Assembly: GCF_003013395.1 (NCBI RefSeq)
Contig: NZ_PXZM01000003.1
Span: forward strand, 124,001-188,000
Source: Brevibacillus fortis
Lineage (GTDB): Bacteria; Bacillota; Bacilli; Brevibacillales; Brevibacillaceae
Length of the DNA: 64,000 nt
Reading direction: 5' to 3'
Under the pieces are notes generated by a model, which was given only the letters and a program-made list of their open reading frames with translations, had not been told where the DNA came from and did no database searches. Below, piece after piece: positions 58,300 through 64,000 of the stretch. The position numbers and the translations under genes were made by a program. Every line of letters starts with the position of its first letter. The first letter of the stretch is position 1.

Positions 58300-59958
58300 T
58301 TATAAGTCCAATTTAAAGCTCGTCAGCGATTTGCCCTGCATGATGCTGATCGGATAAAGCCCATCTCCTATCTTTTGCACAAGCAAATACACATCGCGCA
58401 ACTCTAGCAATCGTTTGCTTTGTTCGAGATGACGTATATTACGGGCGAATTCCCCCTGATAGGAGATGCTCAAATGGAGGGAATGACCTTGCTCGTCTTC
58501 GATCGTCAAAATCAACTGCTGCGTTTTCTGATCGAATTCGACTTGATTGAACTTCTTCGCTTTCAATACAAAAACCGAGTCCAACGCGGTTTCAAACATG
58601 TCGCCTGCTCCGTCCTTCCAATCACTTGACCAGTCGTGGACCAAAATCTTGCCGAGATCCAGCTCTTCAATATTGTCTCTGGGCACGATAGTTAGCCGCG
58701 TCTCTTCACTGGAAGACAAGCGTTGCTCCCGATTCGTCTTCGCTTGTGTCAGGAGGACCTGTGAATGAGAGAGCTCTTCCATGGAGATCAACTCGCCCCA
58801 GGGAACCTTGCCTTTATAGCTGTCCTTAAAAGAAAAGGAAATGCCTTCATAATACACGGGGCGGGCTTCTGTGTACGTGTAGATACGTTGATCATCAAGC
58901 GAATAAAAGTAATACGTAATCCCCTTGTACCCTGACCGCGTCTCCCATGGATTTGCTCCCAACGCATACAGACTTAACTGCGGAACCATATGGTACTTGC
59001 TCTTGAAGCTGCCGAGCAGTTGTTTTTTCGCTTCGGTTTGATCGGTCTTCTCTAGGGCAAGCAAGCCAAGATACACCTGGGAAAGTCGGTCGAGCAGCGC
59101 TTCCGTTGAAAACTTGACATGACGCTGAAAAAATAAGTTCAGTTCACCATGAATGCCGCGAATATCCTTTTCCACACGGGGAAGATTCCCGTTATGCGCG
59201 GCGATGGCAAGAAGCTCCAATCGTGTACAAATCGTCTGGGATAGCTTCGCCAAGCCGATGCCAAGAATCTCTGCGATTAGAGCTTTGGCTTCCGCTACAA
59301 CATCGGTATCATAGCTGACATCAGTTACGGATGCTTGTAACTGCTCGCGATCCTGTAGCTGATGCAGCGCCCGATAGCGCAAAATGACCTCCAGCTTGTG
59401 CAAGCAATTGCCTTTCGCCTTGCAGGTGCACATGCTCTTTCCGATCTCCGAATCACTGTCAAAAGAGACGGATATATCTTGGGTGCGCAATGTCATGGTT
59501 AAAAAGGATGTTTCCACGACCTCCATCTCCTCGAAATAGTCGAGGCGAAACAGCGCTTCTTCTAGCTGCGCTGGGGTAAAGGCCTTGCTAATGTGAGCCG
59601 GCTGCAATTGCAAGAGCCAGCTAAAGTCAGGCTTGTAAGTCTCCAACTCATCGTCAGCCTCTGCTCCTGCTTGCAAATGGTTTTGGGCATAGTAGACGAT
59701 GGCGATGATGACATGCTTGCATATCTTGTCAGATGGACATGAGCAGGAAAAGCGATCAATATCCGCATGAAGTCGGCATACGCTGTCATCAGACAGCGCA
59801 CACTCGACGTAATCGTCCCTGAACTCGTACGTAACGGTGAGTCCTTTTTCCATTTCCTTGATGGAACGATTGTAAATTCCTTTGTTCGCGTATTTGATCA
59901 GATACTCTTCGTTGCACAGCGCGATAAACCGATGAAATTCCGATGTGAAATCCGCCAT
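58300..59958 (-). CDS. SWIM zinc-finger protein (YehQ-like)
   Basis: 552 residues. A SWIM zinc finger lies near the N-terminus: RFSCSCPSDKICKHVIIAIVYYA (CxC...CxH, about 70-92). A second similar site SMCTCKAKGNCLHKLEVILRY (about 183-203) completes a pair. The C-terminal 300 residues have no named domain. SWIM proteins bind nucleic acid or protein. It starts 2 bases after the DUF4132 stop with AGGA upstream. E. coli YehQ has the same N-terminal SWIM character and sits in a cluster with a VWA protein and a DUF4132 protein, so the three probably form one system. Confidence 0.85.
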   Translation of the reverse strand: MADFTSEFHRFIALCNEEYLIKYANKGIYNRSIKEMEKGLTVTYEFRDDYVECALSDDSVCRLHADIDRFSCSCPSDKICKHVIIAIVYYAQNHLQAGAEADDELETYKPDFSWLLQLQPAHISKAFTPAQLEEALFRLDYFEEMEVVETSFLTMTLRTQDISVSFDSDSEIGKSMCTCKAKGNCLHKLEVILRYRALHQLQDREQLQASVTDVSYDTDVVAEAKALIAEILGIGLAKLSQTICTRLELLAIAAHNGNLPRVEKDIRGIHGELNLFFQRHVKFSTEALLDRLSQVYLGLLALEKTDQTEAKKQLLGSFKSKYHMVPQLSLYALGANPWETRSGYKGITYYFYSLDDQRIYTYTEARPVYYEGISFSFKDSYKGKVPWGELISMEELSHSQVLLTQAKTNREQRLSSSEETRLTIVPRDNIEELDLGKILVHDWSSDWKDGAGDMFETALDSVFVLKAKKFNQVEFDQKTQQLILTIEDEQGHSLHLSISYQGEFARNIRHLEQSKRLLELRDVYLLVQKIGDGLYPISIMQGKSLTSFKLDL

Positions 59959-59960
59959 CG

Positions 59961-62900
59961 TTATTTTCCTGCTGCACGCATGACATCATAGACGGTTTCG
60001 CTAAAAATGCGTGTTGGAATATCCGTGAGCTTCAGCCGATCCACTGGTTTGAAGTAAAAATGCTTGTACTCGGCATCTTTATTCGGAAAGAAAGCCAGTG
60101 CTTCCAGCTTCACATCCTCCATTCCTTCCCAATACGAAATACTCGCCCCATTGATTTTCAGCTCAGCCACCATTCCGTCATACAGCTTGTAAAACTCGTA
60201 ATAATAACCGGCATCAAGCGGCGTTCCTTTGACCCAGCCGAATTTCTCCATCATTTTTGCAAATGCGGTAGGTGAGTACGATTCATCTGGCAGGCGGAGC
60301 ACTTCATTTGCTTTGCATTCTTCTTCTGTACGCAGGAACGCTTCCCGGTTCAACTGCTCAAACGGTTGCGTAATCTCGTAATCATCCAGCTGCGTGCGCC
60401 AGCCGCTCAACATCTCTTCGTCGAGCTCCAATGGATGAATCAAGCCAATGAGTTGCTCATCTGCCAACTCATATTCATCCTCGTCCACGGTGTTAAATGT
60501 CCCATCGTCCATATAGCGGAACGTATCTGTGAGCTTTCCGTCCTCGTATACACCCCAGATGAGTCCGATTGCGAATTTTTGCATCAACACGTTCTCCACA
60601 AAGAGACGTTTCCATGCTGCCGTTGACCAATATCGCGATTTGGAAAGGGACTCCTCCAGACGAAGAGATTGTACTTTCACCATGTTTTTCAGGTCTTTTT
60701 TCAATTGAGCAAAAGTCAATCGCGCTTGTTCAGCCTTCTCCTGATCGTCTTTCGCGGACGGTGCAGGCAGATTTTTTACTGCTTTTCCTGTACTGTCGTT
60801 CGTGACTTCCAGCTCCAGCTCATTGCTGACCTTAACCGTGAAGGTGCGATCGCCGTAGTCAAACACTTGCTTGCCGGACTCATCGAAGCCGAGCGTGGTA
60901 ACCAGTCTGTCTTCCAGTTCCATCGCGGAAATGTTCTGATTCGCAGCCGCCATGGAGAGTGCCTCTTCTGCTGCTGTTTTGACCTGCCTGTTTTTGATCG
61001 TTCGCTTGATCTGGTCGATTAGACGCAGCGCAGTCAAATCATTCGAGAACGACAGGGCACGTACGCCATCTGCCGCCAAAGCACCGCGGGAATGATCTGT
61101 CCAGTCCTTAATTAACTGACCAATTGTATCGACTATGCGACGATCTCCGAAGGCGACGCAGAGCGGCATGACCCATTTTTCTTTGGCGACTGCTCCATTA
61201 TCGAGCCATGAGCGCAAGGCTTCGACTGTAAAGTCAGCAACAGATGCCGCATGCAGAGACGGTTTCAAGTCAAGCACCAACGGGTTCGGTGCTGTCGGGA
61301 AATCGATCGAAGCCGTTAGCATGTATTCCATTACTTCTTGCCCCAGCACGTTGCCATCTTGATCGCGAAGGACTGGCATGCGCTCCAGTGGCATCCATTT
61401 AATCCGTGTGAGCTTGCGCTTGTCGGTCAGGTTGCCTAAATGGGTCAAACTCGCATCTGGCCCTTGCTCCTCGGCGTCGATAAATGTTTGCAGCAGTGTT
61501 TTAAACTTGCTGCTCTTTTCTGTTGTCAACAGCTCTTGGAAAATCTCCTTGTTATTGTCCAAGGAGCGAATCGCATCAAGCGCCATTTCCTTGACCTTTG
61601 CTTTTTTCTCAGTTTGATAGACGTGCAAATAAAGCTCCTTGTCTTTGGCCTGAAGAAACGCTGCACCACCGAGGCCGCTTACTTTCTTCGAGCTGTCAGA
61701 CAATCCGAGCAGAATCGCTTGGTTGCGCAATTCTTCTGACAGTGTCTCCTTTGCCGCTAATAGGGTTTGCATCACAAACGCGCGAAGCTCCGTATCCAGC
61801 TTGTCAAATTGCGCCAGACTCATATCCGGATTCGCTACGACCAACGAACGATACACCTCTTCATTGACGTCTGTGTAATAATAGTGCATTTCCTTTATGG
61901 ACAAAATCTGATAGAAAAGTGCCTGGATATCTACAGCTTCATCCTTTTGATAATGATCAATAATGGCGATCAATCGATCCTGGAAGGCATGAGCGAAGCA
62001 CATATGGCCTACTCTTCGACTGGACTTGTCTTTGTATTGGCACATGAACGGAATCAGACGCGCAATAAACGGATGGTCCACAGGCAAGAAGCTCAGCAGG
62101 ATCATCTGCTGTCTTACCAGTTGTACGTCCTCCAGATGAACATGCTCAAGCACATCTTCCAGCACAGCTTTTTCATCCAAATAGTTCGCCAGCTTCGTCG
62201 AGCCCTTCGCACGTCGCAGCGCGTCTTGAACAATCCCTTCCAAAGAAGGTTGGAATTCGGAGAGATCCACGCCTTCTGCCGCCAACGTTTTGTATAAAAA
62301 TCCTTTGACCATCGGGATCGAAGCAAGCTCAAGCGCTCGTCTGGATTTGGTTACATCTTCAAGCGCCAGCTGTTTGACCTGCTCCCAAAGCGTCGGCGGG
62401 GATAGCAAATGTTCGCGTAGTCCCAGCAGTAGATCGTAAGGCTCATCCATGTGCACGAGCCCAGACAGTCTCTTATCTTCAGACAGGATATCCAGCGGGA
62501 ACATGTCAAAAAGAATTTGCAAGGTGTCGAGCAGCTCCCGATCAATCTCCTCTTCCTTCTTCAAAAATGCACTGATCCCGCCTTTGACGTGAATGCGGAA
62601 ATACAGTAAGCTGATGACCATCTCCATATAACGCTTCAAATGCTTCTGGTTCAAAAGGGAACCTTCTTTGACCTGCTCTTCAGGATAATACTTTTCTCGT
62701 AGCGCAGCCTTTTTCTCTTTGACGAACGACGGGTACAACGACTCGTTGGTCAGTAAATTGTTACTCGAAAACTGCATAGTCACGACTTCTTTTGTAATGG
62801 TATGCAGCTCTTTTATATATTCGCGCGTATCACCTGTGAGCAGGTAATAGTAGATCGGCATCAGCTTTTCTTTTGCTGCTTCCAATACGCTCGGAGATAT

Positions 62901-63428
62901 CGTGTACGCATACGAAATGAATAGCAAAAATTTGGCCCGCTCAAATGTCGAGGAGTAATCACGACTGATGCTTACGTGATAATCCTCCGCAGCTTTTAAC
63001 AAAAATTCGCCAAACAACGCAGGACCAAAATGCTCGGCCGTTTTTCTCATGGCCTCCAATGCTTTCTGATCTTTTGCCCGGATGTCAGCCTCATCGATTT
63101 CCTTCATACTCTGCAATTCGATCTGGTCCAGGATGCATTCATCCAAAACGTGTTTCTTATCGTAAAAACGGTTGCTTGCTTTGTAGATCAGTACAGCTGC
63201 TCGATAGAAAGCCTGCTCCTCCCCGCGTTTTTTCAGCTTGTCAAATTCGGATCGAACCGAATAGATGTAAAATCGCGGGTCCTCTGTGATTGCCGGACAT
63301 TCGTCTGTGTCACCTGCAACGTAATCAGCGATTTGATCATACAAATGCTTGTTTCGATCACTTGCACTGATAAACTCCTCCACAAATTTCTTCGTAACCG
63401 GATTTAGGTCTGTCTTTCGTAAAACCAT
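59961..63428 (-). CDS. DUF4132 domain protein (YehI/MolR-like)
   Basis: 1155 residues. Most of the N-terminal 750 residues are helical with HEAT-like patches (DSSKKVSGLGGAAFLQAKDKELY and LALDAIRSLDNNKEI-type). The C-terminal part contains the DUF4132 block (LARLTFAQLKKDLKNMVKVQSLRLEESL; WSTAAWKRLFVENVLMQKFAIGLIWGVYEDGKL; FRYMDDGTFNTVDEDEYELADEQLIGLIHPLEL). Function is unknown; members occur with MoxR ATPase, VWA and SWIM genes. ATG 63428 follows AAGGAGGAGTAAGG. It lies 19 bases after the VWA gene, so it belongs to that operon. Confidence 0.85.
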   Translation of the reverse strand: MVLRKTDLNPVTKKFVEEFISASDRNKHLYDQIADYVAGDTDECPAITEDPRFYIYSVRSEFDKLKKRGEEQAFYRAAVLIYKASNRFYDKKHVLDECILDQIELQSMKEIDEADIRAKDQKALEAMRKTAEHFGPALFGEFLLKAAEDYHVSISRDYSSTFERAKFLLFISYAYTISPSVLEAAKEKLMPIYYYLLTGDTREYIKELHTITKEVVTMQFSSNNLLTNESLYPSFVKEKKAALREKYYPEEQVKEGSLLNQKHLKRYMEMVISLLYFRIHVKGGISAFLKKEEEIDRELLDTLQILFDMFPLDILSEDKRLSGLVHMDEPYDLLLGLREHLLSPPTLWEQVKQLALEDVTKSRRALELASIPMVKGFLYKTLAAEGVDLSEFQPSLEGIVQDALRRAKGSTKLANYLDEKAVLEDVLEHVHLEDVQLVRQQMILLSFLPVDHPFIARLIPFMCQYKDKSSRRVGHMCFAHAFQDRLIAIIDHYQKDEAVDIQALFYQILSIKEMHYYYTDVNEEVYRSLVVANPDMSLAQFDKLDTELRAFVMQTLLAAKETLSEELRNQAILLGLSDSSKKVSGLGGAAFLQAKDKELYLHVYQTEKKAKVKEMALDAIRSLDNNKEIFQELLTTEKSSKFKTLLQTFIDAEEQGPDASLTHLGNLTDKRKLTRIKWMPLERMPVLRDQDGNVLGQEVMEYMLTASIDFPTAPNPLVLDLKPSLHAASVADFTVEALRSWLDNGAVAKEKWVMPLCVAFGDRRIVDTIGQLIKDWTDHSRGALAADGVRALSFSNDLTALRLIDQIKRTIKNRQVKTAAEEALSMAAANQNISAMELEDRLVTTLGFDESGKQVFDYGDRTFTVKVSNELELEVTNDSTGKAVKNLPAPSAKDDQEKAEQARLTFAQLKKDLKNMVKVQSLRLEESLSKSRYWSTAAWKRLFVENVLMQKFAIGLIWGVYEDGKLTDTFRYMDDGTFNTVDEDEYELADEQLIGLIHPLELDEEMLSGWRTQLDDYEITQPFEQLNREAFLRTEEECKANEVLRLPDESYSPTAFAKMMEKFGWVKGTPLDAGYYYEFYKLYDGMVAELKINGASISYWEGMEDVKLEALAFFPNKDAEYKHFYFKPVDRLKLTDIPTRIFSETVYDVMRAAGK

Positions 63429-63447
63429 TCCTTACTCCTCCTTCTCT

Positions 63448-64000
63448 CTATTTGATAACCTTTCCAATCCATTGCGCGAGCTCATCTGGCGTGATTGCTG
63501 CAACATTGGCTCCCATATCGCTCATTATCCTTGCAGCATGCTGGTTGTACGTTGCGTTGCCATTGAAATCCAAAGCCGTCAGCACTAAAAACTTGCAGCC
63601 CGCGTCAATAATTTCCTTGCTCTGGCGATACATTTCCTTAATCGGATAGCCTTCCTCCAAATCACTGACGAGGATAAATATCGTCTTCGATGGATTTTCG
63701 AGCAGTGTTCTTCCGTATTTGAGCGCCTGGGCAATATGAGTCCCCCCACCAAGCTGCACACTCATCAGCACATCGACCGGATCATCCAGTCTATGGCTCA
63801 AATCAACAACTTTCGTATCAAAAATAACCAAATGCGTCTTCAATGCAGCAAGCTTGTAAAAAATACTTGCCATAACAGAGCTGTAAATAACAGAGTCCAT
63901 CATACTGCCGCTCTCGTCCACGACAATCACGATGTTCCATTTGTTGTGATGCTGGATATTGCTGTGGAAATACAGTTCATCGATGATAAAACGGCTTTTT
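63448..64000 (-). CDS. VWA-domain protein, C-terminal part (5' end outside window)
   Basis: The open frame extends to the window end, so only about 183 residues are seen. They include the von Willebrand factor A fold with the metal-ion adhesion site: VVDESGSMMDS (DxSxS), a threonine in LGGGTHIAQAL and an aspartate in LVSDLEEGYP. The preceding KSRFIIDELYFHSNIQHHNKWNI is the edge of the fold. This corresponds to a YehP-type VWA protein, and a MoxR-type ATPase gene is expected further upstream. It is encoded before the DUF4132 gene on the same strand. Confidence 0.85.
   Translation of the reverse strand, partial: KSRFIIDELYFHSNIQHHNKWNIVIVVDESGSMMDSVIYSSVMASIFYKLAALKTHLVIFDTKVVDLSHRLDDPVDVLMSVQLGGGTHIAQALKYGRTLLENPSKTIFILVSDLEEGYPIKEMYRQSKEIIDAGCKFLVLTALDFNGNATYNQHAARIMSDMGANVAAITPDELAQWIGKVIK

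Overview
The window reads as chromosomal DNA of a Gram-positive Bacillales bacterium of the Brevibacillus/Paenibacillaceae type. The evidence is strong AGGAGG-type ribosome binding sites, sigma-A promoters, lipoprotein signal peptides, and clear Bacillus-style modules: GltC-gltB, GlnK/GlnL with glutaminase and glutamine carrier, a gluconate locus and BdhA. The genus is an inference; no rRNA or other marker gene is present. Most of the window is ordinary metabolic and regulatory chromosome, with one complete IS200/IS605-type element and several spots of gene decay.

Layout. 1-5.5 kb: end of an MFS transporter coupled to an M14-type peptidase, a GbsR/MarR regulator, a YdhK-type lipoprotein, and an HxlR regulator flanked by a beta-lactamase-family relic and a frameshifted saccharopine-dehydrogenase-like gene, then an NAD(P)H oxidoreductase. 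5.5-12.5 kb: a complete 2-oxo acid dehydrogenase operon (E1 alpha, E1 beta, E2, E3) behind a near-perfect sigma-54 promoter, divergent from its likely PAS/AAA+ activator. 12.5-20 kb: a sugar-uptake operon (LacI-type repressor, sugar isomerase/epimerase, Gfo/Idh/MocA dehydrogenase, binding protein, two permeases) and an SRPBCC protein. 20-24 kb: an SHMT-like PLP enzyme with a GntR regulator that appears leaderless, then a TetR regulator and an alpha/beta hydrolase.

24-39 kb: the GlnK/GlnL two-component pair, divergent from glutaminase and an AGCS carrier; a Pnkp/Hen1 RNA-repair cassette divergent from a tandem-MerR regulator; a gluconate locus (6-phosphogluconate dehydrogenase, RpiR regulator, gluconokinase, GntP permease). 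39-49 kb: small stress/envelope proteins, glutamate synthase large subunit with divergent GltC, VOC proteins, and a deletion scar that joins an AraC gene to an iron-siderophore binding-protein gene. 49-55.8 kb: YbaK, the IS200/IS605 element (TnpA plus TnpB) inserted just upstream of ybaK, an orphan peptide-type binding protein, butanediol dehydrogenase and a divergent LysR regulator. 55.9-64 kb: an AraC regulator in frame with a siderophore-binding lipoprotein, with a promoter and Fur box inside the joined reading frame; then a SWIM / DUF4132 / VWA operon resembling the E. coli yeh cluster and running off the window end.

The most interesting parts are the Pnkp/Hen1 cassette with its tandem-MerR neighbour, the AraC-lipoprotein fusion across a Fur-regulated promoter, the leaderless GntR gene, the LacI gene that needs an AUU start, the TnpB element whose predicted guide lies in the ybaK leader, and the DUF4132/SWIM/VWA operon. 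All functional calls come from reading motifs and remembered family features; no database search was run.
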